Shown in pieces: positions 44,356-51,867 of a stretch of DNA of 52,180 nucleotides. The number at the start of each line of letters is the position of its first letter. The first letter of the stretch is position 1. Source of the DNA: Cellulomonas sp. RIT-PI-Y (lineage in GTDB: Bacteria > Actinomycetota > Actinomycetes > Actinomycetales > Cellulomonadaceae); contig NZ_JANZKP010000023.1 in the NCBI RefSeq assembly GCF_025642745.1, positions 1 to 52,180 of the forward strand, written 5' to 3'. Made by a program: the position numbers and the translations under genes. The notes under the pieces were generated by a model. That model worked only from the letters and a program-made list of their open reading frames with translations. It had not been told where the DNA came from and made no database searches.

Positions 44356-46611
44356 TCAGGCGTCCGCCACCACGGTCCGTGCGGACCGCATCCACTCGGC
44401 GAAGTCCGGCGCAGGCATCGGCCGGGCGTGCAGGAACCCCTGCGTCCGGTCGCAGCCCAGGCGCCGCAGGAGGTCGAGCGTGGCCTCGTCCTCGACCCCC
44501 TCCGCGACCAGGCGGAGCCCGAGGTGGTGCGCGAGCTCGATGGTCCCGGAGACGATGGCCCGGGTGCGCGGGTCCGAGGTGAGCTTGCCGGTGAACGACC
44601 GATCGAGCTTCAGCTCCTCCGCCGGGAGGTCGTTGAGGTAGGCGAGCGAGGAGTAGCCGGTCCCGTAGTCGTCGATGCTGACCGCGATGCCGAGGCCGGC
44701 GATCTGCCGGGTGACCTCGACCGCGAGCCGGGGGTCGTGCATCAGGGTGGTCTCGGTGATCTCCACGACGAGCCGGCTGGGCGGCAGCCCGGCGCGGTCC
44801 AGGGCACCCTCCAACGCCTGGAGCAGGCCCGGGTACTCCAGGCAGGAGGTCGAGAGGTTGACCGCCACCGGGAGATCGAGTCCGGCGGCCCGCCAGAGCG
44901 CCGCCTGCCCGGTCGCCTGGTCCAGCACGTGCCAGGTCAGCGGCGTCATCAGACCGTGCTCCTCGGCCAGGTCGAGGAACGCGTACGGTCCGAGCAGCCC
45001 GCGACGGGGGTGGTCCCACCGCACCAGGGCCTCGGCGGCCAGCACCCGGCCCGTCGCGGCGTCGAGCTGCGGCTGGAAGTGCACCGTGAGGTGACCGTGC
45101 TCGGCGGTGGAGCCGGTCAGCATGGCCCGGAGCTCCTCGGCGAGCTCGTGCCGGGTGCGCGCCTGGGCGTCGGTGGCCCGGTCGTAGACGCACACGCCGC
45201 TGCCCGACCGTTTGGCGATGTACATCGCGGCGTCGGCACCGCGCAGCAGTTCGCCGTCGCGCTGCTCGCCCAGCATCGTGCTCGCGACGCCGATGCTCGC
45301 CGAGACCCGCAGGACCCGGCCGCCGGTCTCGCTCGGAACGGCCGCGGCCTCGCAGAGCTCCCGCGCGATGGTCACGGCGCGGTCCGGGTCGGGGTCGCTC
45401 AGGACGACGGCGAACTCGTCGCCGCCCAGTCTTGCCAGGAGGCCCCGTCCGTTCAAGGTCCCGGCCAGACGCTCGGCCATGTCCTGGATCAGAGCGTCAC
45501 CGACCGCGTGCCCGTACCGGTCGTTCACGTCCTTGAACCGGTCCAGGTCGATCACCAGCAGGGCGGCGCCGTCCTCGGTCTCCGACAGCGCGTCCAGCCG
45601 CTCGATGAGCGCCCGTCGGTTCGGCACGCCGGTCAACGAGTCGGTGCGGGCCTCGATCCGCGAGGCCGCCAGCTGCGACAGGTCGTGGACGAGCCGGAGG
45701 ACCCGGACGCAGGCCGAGAGCCCGGCGGCGGCGGCCAGGACGCTCACCGGGACGGACCCGTCGCGCAGCGCGGAGTTCGCGGCCAGGATGCCGATCGACG
45801 CCGCGATGACCACGACGGATCCGGCGGTCGTCGCCCGGGACGAGGCGTACGCGGCGGTGCGTTCACCGCGCGGCATCCGCCCGGCCAGTGCCGCGGCGAG
45901 CGCCAGCAGCGTCCAGACGCCCAGCACGATCAGATCCGCCGGTCCGCCGGCCGGGGCCTCGGCGGTCAGGGCCAGCACGACCGCCTCGCCGCCGCCGGTG
46001 AGCAGCGCGGCCGCGGTCAGCACCAGGGCACGGGGGTCGGTGCGCAGATCCGCGATCGCCGTCACCGTCAGGCAACTGCCCGCCAGGACGGTCACCGCCG
46101 ACAACCGGATCAGGTGCGAGAAGTCCTGCCCGGTCAGGCCCGTCCCCGAGGTCCAGGCGAGCGTCAGGGCCGCGAGCGCCAGGGCCGCCAGGAACGCGCT
46201 GATCCCGTTCAGCCAGTCACCGGGGTCCGACAGTTCGGTCCCGGACCGGTTCCATCGGACCATGCCCTGGTAGAGGCAGGCGCAGGCGGCGACCGCCGCG
46301 ACGGTCACGCCCCAGCCGCGCAGCCCGGTAGCGGTCCCCGCCGGATCGGCCGCACGGAGAACCGCCTCGGCGGCGAGCCCTGCGGCGACGGACCAGGCCC
46401 CGCGGCTCGACCAGAGCCACACCGGGGACTCGTCGTCGCGGGAGCGGTTGCGGAGCAGATGCGCGGACGTCGCCGCGACGAGCGCACCGGACAGCCACGC
46501 CGCGGCGGGCAGCCCACCCGCGAGCGCCACCAGGACGAGCAGCAGCAGCGAGACCGCGGCCGCGAGGACGCGGCCCCGTCTCGTCTGTGCGGAACGCGGA
46601 CCAGGGAGCAT
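44356..46611 (-). CDS. Membrane GGDEF-EAL protein (diguanylate cyclase/phosphodiesterase)
   Basis: The 751-residue protein makes or degrades cyclic-di-GMP. Residues ~15-310 form about nine membrane helices. GGDEF starts near ARTDSLTGVPNRRAL (~residue 330); the active site is GGDEF at 396-400. The EAL domain begins ~505: EALVRW with Glu527, then VEITETTL, DDYGTGYSSLAYLNDL, KLDRSFTGKL and AEGVED, i.e. all catalytic residues present. Either or both activities could be operational. The ATG at 46611 gives an 8-base leader after the CGTGCCGATA box, so the mRNA may be nearly leaderless; a GTG at 46665 is less likely. Confidence 0.94.
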   Translation of the reverse strand: MLPGPRSAQTRRGRVLAAAVSLLLLVLVALAGGLPAAAWLSGALVAATSAHLLRNRSRDDESPVWLWSSRGAWSVAAGLAAEAVLRAADPAGTATGLRGWGVTVAAVAACACLYQGMVRWNRSGTELSDPGDWLNGISAFLAALALAALTLAWTSGTGLTGQDFSHLIRLSAVTVLAGSCLTVTAIADLRTDPRALVLTAAALLTGGGEAVVLALTAEAPAGGPADLIVLGVWTLLALAAALAGRMPRGERTAAYASSRATTAGSVVVIAASIGILAANSALRDGSVPVSVLAAAAGLSACVRVLRLVHDLSQLAASRIEARTDSLTGVPNRRALIERLDALSETEDGAALLVIDLDRFKDVNDRYGHAVGDALIQDMAERLAGTLNGRGLLARLGGDEFAVVLSDPDPDRAVTIARELCEAAAVPSETGGRVLRVSASIGVASTMLGEQRDGELLRGADAAMYIAKRSGSGVCVYDRATDAQARTRHELAEELRAMLTGSTAEHGHLTVHFQPQLDAATGRVLAAEALVRWDHPRRGLLGPYAFLDLAEEHGLMTPLTWHVLDQATGQAALWRAAGLDLPVAVNLSTSCLEYPGLLQALEGALDRAGLPPSRLVVEITETTLMHDPRLAVEVTRQIAGLGIAVSIDDYGTGYSSLAYLNDLPAEELKLDRSFTGKLTSDPRTRAIVSGTIELAHHLGLRLVAEGVEDEATLDLLRRLGCDRTQGFLHARPMPAPDFAEWMRSARTVVADA

Positions 46612-46619
46612 TGGGTCCT

Positions 46620-46629
46620 TATCGGCACG
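46620..46629 (-). promoter_or_regulatory. CGTGCCGATA promoter-like box of the GGDEF-EAL gene
   Basis: Reading leftward, CGTGCCGATA ends 8 bases before the ATG. GCCGATAA is the -10 consensus of FliA/WhiG-type sigma factors; no convincing -35 is seen. The identical decamer precedes the divergent STAS gene. Confidence 0.5.
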
Positions 46630-46659
46630 GCAGCGGCCGGACCAAGGATCGGCGGCGAT

Positions 46660-46720
46660 GATCACCCGCTCCTGGCGATGTCATGCGGCTCACATTCGGG
46701 TCGAGCGCGAACGGGTGATC
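46660..46720. promoter_or_regulatory. Inverted repeat GATCACCCG / CGGGTGATC between divergent signalling genes
   Basis: The 9-bp arms at 46660-46668 and 46712-46720 are perfect and separated by 43 bp, in the shared region of the GGDEF-EAL and STAS genes. It could be a regulator site. This is tentative. Confidence 0.35.
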
Positions 46721-46794
46721 GGGTCGTGAGAACCGGCCGTGGCCCCGCCACCTGGGTGGGGACACCCGGCGGGTGCTCGCGCCGATCCCCCGCA

Positions 46795-46804
46795 CGTGCC
46801 GATA
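46795..46804 (+). promoter_or_regulatory. CGTGCCGATA promoter-like box of the STAS gene
   Basis: The decamer is followed after 7 bases by the chosen GTG at 46812, the same geometry as at the divergent gene. It supports a leaderless start. Confidence 0.5.
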
Positions 46805-46811
46805 CTGGCGG

Positions 46812-47177
46812 GTGCACTCTTCCGCGGCCCACGACCCGGTCGGCCCACCCGGTGCCGGCCGGGTCTGGATCGACCCGCTGACGCCCGACGTCCTCTGGAT
46901 GGCGGGCGAGGTCGACCTGCCGGTGGTCAGGGCGGGTGGCGACGCCCTGACCGCGGACGACCTGAACGCCGTGGACGTCGTCGACCTCACCGAGGTGACG
47001 TTCATCGACTCCTCGGTGGTCGCCCTGCTCGCGAACCTGCTGCTGCGGCGGCCGCCCACCGCGTCCCCGCTCGTCGTCCGGAACCCGCCGGACCTGGCCC
47101 TGGTGATCCTCGAGATCGCCGGCCTGCTGTCCGCGATCGAGCTCGTCGACCGGACGGCCGACGAGCCGGACCGCTAG
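46812..47177 (+). CDS. STAS-domain protein (anti-anti-sigma-like)
   Basis: The 121-residue protein has the STAS fold: VLWMAGEVDLPVVRAGG, then VDVVDLTEVTFIDSSVVALLANLLL with the phosphorylatable Ser in the FIDSS segment (the DxS site of SpoIIAA/RsbV), and a C-terminal LALVILEIAGLLSAIEL helix-strand. Partner GHKL kinases dephosphorylate or phosphorylate such proteins. The GTG at 46812 is chosen; a GTG at 46773 in frame is not conserved. Its stop overlaps the convergent nrdG stop by three bases. Confidence 0.82.
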   Translation: MHSSAAHDPVGPPGAGRVWIDPLTPDVLWMAGEVDLPVVRAGGDALTADDLNAVDVVDLTEVTFIDSSVVALLANLLLRRPPTASPLVVRNPPDLALVILEIAGLLSAIELVDRTADEPDR

Positions 47178-47776
47178 AGCAGCGCCCGCCGGTCCACCTG
47201 CTCCGCGTCCTGCGCGGTCCGCAGCCCACCGGTCCACGTGACCGCCCGTCCCGCGGCGAGCGACGCCGGCACGTCCAGCACCCGTTGGTTCCGGCTGCCC
47301 CGGAACGCCAGACTCAGATCCCGCTGCGCCAGCTCGAATCGCCCGTCGACCAGCACGTCCAGCTCGCCGAGCAGCTCCCGCTTGTCCGCGCTCCCGGTCA
47401 GCAGTTCCTCCAGGGTGTAGCCGGTCCAGCACCACACGTCCTTGGCCCGGCCGTGCTCGGCGCGCAGCCGGTGAACGACGTCCAGGCAGACCTGGGTGTT
47501 GAGGAACGGCTCACCGCCGAGCAGGGACAGGCCCTGGACCGCGGAGTGCCGCAGGTCGGTGACGATCCGGTCGGCGAGCGCCTCGTCGTAGACCGTGCCG
47601 TAGCGGAACGACCAGGCGGCCTCGTTGAAGCAGCCGGCGCAGGCGAAGGGGCAGCCGCTCACGTACAGCGAGCAGCGCACCCCCTCGCCGTCGACCATCA
47701 CGAACGGCTTGTAGTCGGCGACCCGGCGCCCGCTGAGCCGCGCGGCGGTCCAGTCCGGGCGCGGATCCCGGGTCAT
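47174..47776 (-). CDS. nrdG: Anaerobic ribonucleoside-triphosphate reductase activating protein
   Basis: The 200-residue radical-SAM enzyme generates the glycyl radical on NrdD. The [4Fe-4S] cluster ligands are Cys42, Cys46 and Cys49 in CPFACAGC (the C-x3-C-x2-C form). The GGEPF SAM-binding motif follows at about 86-90 (LLGGEPFLN). Start and stop overlap NrdD by 4 nt (ATGA), so the two are translated together. Length is slightly longer than E. coli NrdG. Confidence 0.94.
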   Translation of the reverse strand: MTRDPRPDWTAARLSGRRVADYKPFVMVDGEGVRCSLYVSGCPFACAGCFNEAAWSFRYGTVYDEALADRIVTDLRHSAVQGLSLLGGEPFLNTQVCLDVVHRLRAEHGRAKDVWCWTGYTLEELLTGSADKRELLGELDVLVDGRFELAQRDLSLAFRGSRNQRVLDVPASLAAGRAVTWTGGLRTAQDAEQVDRRALL

Positions 47777-49983
47777 GACGCGCTCGGGACCGACCCGGTG
47801 CTGCCCTCCAGGTGCTTGACCCGGGAGGAGATCTCCACGTGGCGGCCGTGCACCATCGGGCGCTGCTGCGGGTTGCCCAGGTAGCCGCAGGTGCGCTTGA
47901 CCACGTCACAGGTCCGCGGGTCGGTATTGCCGCAGGACGGGCAGGCGAAGCCGCGTTCGGTCGGGGTGAAGTCGCCGGAGAAGTCGCACTCCAGGCAGTG
48001 GTCGATCGGGGTGTTGGTGCCGAGGTAGCCGACCCGGTCGTAGGCGTAGTCCCAGACCGCCTCCAACGCCTTCGGGTTCTGCTGCAGCACTGGGTACTCG
48101 CAGTAGTGGATGAACCCGCCGGAGGCGTAGGCCGGGTAGTCCGCCTCGAAGTCGAGCTTCTCGAACGGGGTCGGCGCCTTGCGGACGTCGTAGTGGAAGG
48201 AGTTCGTGTAGTAGTCCTTGTCGGTGATGTCGGGCACCGAGCCGAACTTCTTCTTGTCCAGGCGGCAGAACCGGTCGGTCAGCGACTCGGACGGGGTGGA
48301 GTAGACGCTGAACTGGTAGCCGTGCCGGGCGGTCCAGTCCTGGGCGCGGGCGTGCAGGGTGCGCAGGATCCGGAGCGTGAACTCCTTGGCCTCCGGGTCG
48401 GACTCCCATGCGCCGCCGAAGAACGCCGCGGCCGCCTCGTACAGGCCGATGTACCCGAGCGACACGGTGGCCCGGCCGTCGCGGAACAGCGAGTCGACCT
48501 CGTCGTCCGGGGCGAGCCGCTGGCCGAACGCGCCGTGCACGTAGAGGATCGGCGCGTTGGCGGGCACGGCCTCCTTGCACCGCTCGACCCGGAACAGCAG
48601 GGCGTCGTGCACGGTCTCCAGCCGCTGCTCCAGCAGGGACCAGAACCGGTCCTGGTCGCCACGGGTCTCCAGCGCGATCCGGGGGATGTTGAGCGTGACC
48701 ACGCCCAGGTTCATCCGGCCCTCGACGACGTCGTCGCCGTTCGCGTCCTGCCATCCCTGCAGGAACGAGCGGCAGCCCATCGGCACCTTGAACGATCCGG
48801 TGATCTCCACGATCTTGTCGTAGCTGAGGATGTCGGGGTACATCCGCTTGGTGGCGCACTCGACCGCGAGCTGCTTGAGGTCGTAGTTGGGATCGGCCTG
48901 CTCCAGGTTGACCCCGCGGCGCAGCGTGAAGATCAGCTTCGGGAAGATCGCGGTGCGACGCTCCTTGCCCAGGCCGAGGATCCGGATCTGCAGGATGGCG
49001 CGCTGGATCTCCCGCTCGAACCAGCCGGTGCCGAGTCCGAAGCCCACCGAGGTGAACGGGGTCTGCCCGTTCGAGGTGAACAGGGTGTTGATCTCGTACT
49101 CCAGCGACTGCATCGCGTCGTAGATGTCCTTGCTGGTCTTCTCCCGGGCGTAGGCCTCGCGCCGGTCGTCGCCGGTGATCCAGCGCTCGGCGTCCGCGAG
49201 GTGCTTCGCGAAATTCCGCTCGGCGTAGGGCGCCAGCAGCTCGTCGATCCGGTTCACCGAGCACCCGCCGTACTGGCTGGAGGACACGTTCGCGATGATC
49301 TGGGAGATCTGCGCGGTGGCGGTCTGGATCGAGCGCGGCGGGTCGACCTGGGCGTTCCCGATCCGGAAGCCGTCGGCCAGCATGGTGCGGAAGTCGATCA
49401 GGCAGCAGTTCGTCATCGGCGCGTAGGGGTGGTAGTCCAGGTCGTGGTAGTGCAGGTCGCCCTTCGCGTGCGCGTTCGCCACGTGCGGCGGGAGCATCCG
49501 CAGCCCGATCGCCTTGCCGACCGCGCCCGCGGTCAGGTCGCGCTGGGTGTTGAAGACGTCGCTGTCCTTGTTGGCGTTCTCGTTGACGACCGTCTGGTCC
49601 TTGCCGATCAGCTGGCCGACCGAGTGGTTCACGTCCAGCGCGCGGCTGCGTGCCAGGTCGCGCTGCACCCGGTAGTCGATGTACCGCTGCGCGACCTCGT
49701 ACTCGTGCGACTCCACCAGGATGTGCTCGACGACGTTCTGGATCTCGTAGATCTTCACCTCGCCGGTGAAGCGGGCGGCCAGCTCGGCGTGGGCCTGCGC
49801 GACCAGGTCGGTCAGCATCAGCTCGTGCAGGGCGGAGACCTCACCGTGCACCTCGACGAACGCCTTGCGCAGGGCGGCCTGGATCCGGGAGCCGTCGTAG
49901 GGGAGGGCCCGACCGTCGCGCTTCCGCACGATCAGCGTGGCGTCCTCGGCCACCTGCGGACGGTCGATCTCCATAGCGGTCAT
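47773..49983 (-). CDS. nrdD: Anaerobic ribonucleoside-triphosphate reductase (class III), catalytic subunit
   Basis: The 736-residue enzyme reduces NTPs to dNTPs without oxygen. An ATP-cone occupies residues ~15-105 (TLIVRKRDGRALPYDGSRIQAALRKAF). Active-site motifs such as NCCLIDFRTML and SSQYGGCSVNRIDE are present. A C-terminal zinc site is formed by CLEC...CPSC (about residues 660-685), and the radical glycine is Gly700 in RTCGYLG. The ATG at 49983 has AAAGGG nine bases upstream; ATG 49974 is an alternative. The preceding double NrdR box places it under dNTP control. Its presence points to anaerobic growth ability. Confidence 0.97.
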   Translation of the reverse strand: MTAMEIDRPQVAEDATLIVRKRDGRALPYDGSRIQAALRKAFVEVHGEVSALHELMLTDLVAQAHAELAARFTGEVKIYEIQNVVEHILVESHEYEVAQRYIDYRVQRDLARSRALDVNHSVGQLIGKDQTVVNENANKDSDVFNTQRDLTAGAVGKAIGLRMLPPHVANAHAKGDLHYHDLDYHPYAPMTNCCLIDFRTMLADGFRIGNAQVDPPRSIQTATAQISQIIANVSSSQYGGCSVNRIDELLAPYAERNFAKHLADAERWITGDDRREAYAREKTSKDIYDAMQSLEYEINTLFTSNGQTPFTSVGFGLGTGWFEREIQRAILQIRILGLGKERRTAIFPKLIFTLRRGVNLEQADPNYDLKQLAVECATKRMYPDILSYDKIVEITGSFKVPMGCRSFLQGWQDANGDDVVEGRMNLGVVTLNIPRIALETRGDQDRFWSLLEQRLETVHDALLFRVERCKEAVPANAPILYVHGAFGQRLAPDDEVDSLFRDGRATVSLGYIGLYEAAAAFFGGAWESDPEAKEFTLRILRTLHARAQDWTARHGYQFSVYSTPSESLTDRFCRLDKKKFGSVPDITDKDYYTNSFHYDVRKAPTPFEKLDFEADYPAYASGGFIHYCEYPVLQQNPKALEAVWDYAYDRVGYLGTNTPIDHCLECDFSGDFTPTERGFACPSCGNTDPRTCDVVKRTCGYLGNPQQRPMVHGRHVEISSRVKHLEGSTGSVPSAS

Positions 49984-50018
49984 CCCGGGTCATCCCTTTC
50001 GCGCGGTGCCTGCGACCG

Positions 50019-50066
50019 CCACTAGATGTTGTGTCCGGGCAAGACTCGCAACACAACATGAGGGGT
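50019..50066. promoter_or_regulatory. Paired NrdR boxes controlling nrdDG
   Basis: CCACTAGATGTTGTGT (50019-50034) and ACACAACATGAGGGGT (50051-50066) resemble the NrdR box consensus acaCwAtATaTwGtgt. They contain a perfect inverted 9-bp core (ATGTTGTGT/ACACAACAT) and are 32 bp centre to centre, i.e. three helical turns, the spacing known for NrdR sites. They lie upstream of nrdD and also of the HPr gene. Confidence 0.82.
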
Positions 50067-50254
50067 AAGTCGGGACCTTTGTCCCTGAGGCCCATGACCG
50101 TGCGGGTGCAGGCCCGGAATCCGGATCCCGGGTCCGGCGTGTCGGGTCCGGGCGTGGTCCGTCCGGGCGGCCCTGGTGCGGCGCGCCCGGTGCGGCGCAC
50201 ACGGATCAGGCACACTCGAGCTCTGGCACTCGTCCGTCTGGAAGGAATCCCCTC

Positions 50255-50524
50255 ATGGCCACTCGTCAGGTCACCGTCGCGTCCTCGGTGGGGCTGCACG
50301 CCCGCCCCGCGTCCCTGTTCGCCCGTGCGGTGCAGGGTCACGGCATCCCGGTGACCATCGCCAAGGAGGGCGGCACCCCGGTGGACGCCGCGAGCCTGCT
50401 GATGGTGATGGGCCTGGGCGTCAAGCACGGGGAGACCGTGGAGCTCAGCTCGGACGCGGACGGCGCGGACGCCGTGCTGGACGAGCTGGTCGCCATGCTC
50501 GCCCGCGACCTCGACGCGGACTGA
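50255..50524 (+). CDS. ptsH: Phosphocarrier protein HPr
   Basis: The 89-residue protein is the general PTS phosphocarrier. The phosphorylated His15 is in GLHARPA. The regulatory Ser47 in DAASLLMVMGLG corresponds to Ser46 of Bacillus HPr, though the surrounding motif differs from the Firmicute one. A GGAAGG ribosome site lies upstream. It would feed the fructose and beta-glucoside systems in this window and the PRDs of LicT. Enzyme I is not present here. It is divergent from nrdDG. Confidence 0.96.
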   Translation: MATRQVTVASSVGLHARPASLFARAVQGHGIPVTIAKEGGTPVDAASLLMVMGLGVKHGETVELSSDADGADAVLDELVAMLARDLDAD

Positions 50525-50532
50525 GCATCCGC

Positions 50533-50550
50533 CCGGACCGTCGGGTCCGG
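50533..50550 (+). terminator. Short hairpin after ptsH
   Basis: CCGGACC and GGTCCGG with a 4-nt loop, 8 bases after the stop. Confidence 0.55.
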
Positions 50551-50551
50551 T

Positions 50552-50606
50552 GAGAGTGCACGAAGGCAGGCTTCCGGTGCGCGGAGGCCTGCCTTCGTGC
50601 ACTCTC
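50552..50606. terminator. Perfect 20-bp hairpin between ptsH and uxuA
   Basis: GAGAGTGCACGAAGGCAGGC at 50552-50571 pairs with its exact complement at 50587-50606 around a 15-nt loop. It sits between convergent genes and fits a bidirectional terminator; its length is unusually great, and a mobile palindromic repeat cannot be excluded. Confidence 0.8.
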
Positions 50607-50638
50607 GACCAGGGGTGCCGGCCGCGAGGCGCGCGCGG

Positions 50639-51805
50639 TCAGGCCCCGCGCAGGCGGCGGACCGCGAGCTCGACGCCGCGCAGCTCGGCGAGCCCGCGCA
50701 GCCGCCCGTACAGCGAGTACCCGGGGTTCGTCACCCGGGAGGCGTCGTCCAGCAGCACGTGGCCGTGGTCCGGGCGCATCGGGATCGCCGCGCCGCGCCG
50801 GTCCTCCTCGGCGAGCAGCGCGTCGATCACGGCGACCATGTCCGCGTCCCCGGCCAGGTGCGGCGCCTCGGTGAAGGACGCCCCGTCGTCGTCCAGCAGC
50901 ACGCTGCGCAGGTGGGCGAAGTGGATCCGGTCGGCGAACCGGCGGGTCATCGCCACCACGTCGTTGTCCGCGCGGGAGCCGTACGAGCCGACGCACATGG
51001 TCAGGCCGTTGGCCTCGGACGGTGCGGCGTCCAGCACCCGCTGGGCGTCGTCGGCGGTGGAGACCACCCGCGGCAGGCCGAACATCGGCCGGGGCGGGTC
51101 GTCGGGGTGGATCGCCATCCGCACGCCGACCTGCTCGGCGACCGGGACGATCGCGCGCAGGAAGTCGTCCAGGTGTCCGCGCAGGCGGTCGGCGGGCACG
51201 TCGTCGTAGGTCGCGAGCGCGGCACGGAACCGGTCCAGGTCGTAGTGCTCCTCCGCGCCGGGCAGGCCGGCCAGGACGGTGGCACGCAGCCGGTCGCGGG
51301 CGTCGGCGTCCAGCGTGTCCCAGAGCCCGGCGGCACGGGCGGTCTGCTCGGGGGTCCAGTCGTCGGCCGCGCCGGGCCGGGCCAGGTCGAACAGGTCGAA
51401 GGCCGCCAGCGCGGTAGCGTCGAACCGCAGGGCCAGGGCGCCGTCCGGCATCGGGTACGCCAGGTCGGTGCGGGTCCAGTCCAGGACCGGCATGAAGTTG
51501 TAGCAGACGACGTCGAGTCCGCAGGCCGCCAGATTGCGCAGCGACTGCTGGTAGTGCTCGACCGCCTCGGCGGCACGCGGCCCACCGGTCTTGATGTCCT
51601 CGTGCACGGGGACGCTCTCCACCACGGACCAGACCAGTCCGGCGGCCTCGATCTCGGCCTGACGGGCGCGGATCTCCTCGACGGTCCACACCGCGCCGTT
51701 GGGCAGGTGGTGCAGGGCGGTGACGATGCCGGTCGCGCCGGTCTGCCGGACCTCGGCCAGGGTGATCGGGTCGGCGGGACCGAACCAGCGCCAGGTGTGC
51801 AGCAT
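50639..51805 (-). CDS. uxuA: Mannonate dehydratase (UxuA family)
   Basis: The 388-residue enzyme converts D-mannonate to 2-keto-3-deoxygluconate and uses Mn/Fe. UxuA markers: [14 protein letters not shown] near the start, [26 protein letters not shown] and the metal site region [21 protein letters not shown] at about 220-240. C-terminal [13 protein letters not shown] is also conserved. GGAGG precedes the ATG. It is unrelated in fold to ManD at 17821-19032. It follows the partial edge gene, with a hairpin between. Confidence 0.95.
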   Translation of the reverse strand: MLHTWRWFGPADPITLAEVRQTGATGIVTALHHLPNGAVWTVEEIRARQAEIEAAGLVWSVVESVPVHEDIKTGGPRAAEAVEHYQQSLRNLAACGLDVVCYNFMPVLDWTRTDLAYPMPDGALALRFDATALAAFDLFDLARPGAADDWTPEQTARAAGLWDTLDADARDRLRATVLAGLPGAEEHYDLDRFRAALATYDDVPADRLRGHLDDFLRAIVPVAEQVGVRMAIHPDDPPRPMFGLPRVVSTADDAQRVLDAAPSEANGLTMCVGSYGSRADNDVVAMTRRFADRIHFAHLRSVLLDDDGASFTEAPHLAGDADMVAVIDALLAEEDRRGAAIPMRPDHGHVLLDDASRVTNPGYSLYGRLRGLAELRGVELAVRRLRGA

Positions 51806-51827
51806 GGGATGTGCCTCCAGGAAGAGC

Positions 51828-51867
51828 GATGGCGGCGGCGGGAGCGCACGCCCCCTCCGCCGCCATC
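51828..51867 (-). terminator. Hairpin at the end of the partial edge gene
   Basis: GATGGCGGCGG (51828-51838) and CCGCCGCCATC (51857-51867) pair perfectly around an 18-nt loop. Its right arm overlaps the stop codon of the partial gene, so it may terminate or attenuate transcription before uxuA. Confidence 0.6.

Noticed and set aside
46665..46665. GTG at 46665 as GGDEF-EAL start
   Set aside because: The ATG at 46611 is placed 8 bases after a promoter-like box, and the extra 18 residues are not membrane-like.
47812..50025. 737-residue frame opposite nrdD
   Set aside because: Val/Leu/Arg/Asp-rich shadow of nrdD, no recognisable domain.
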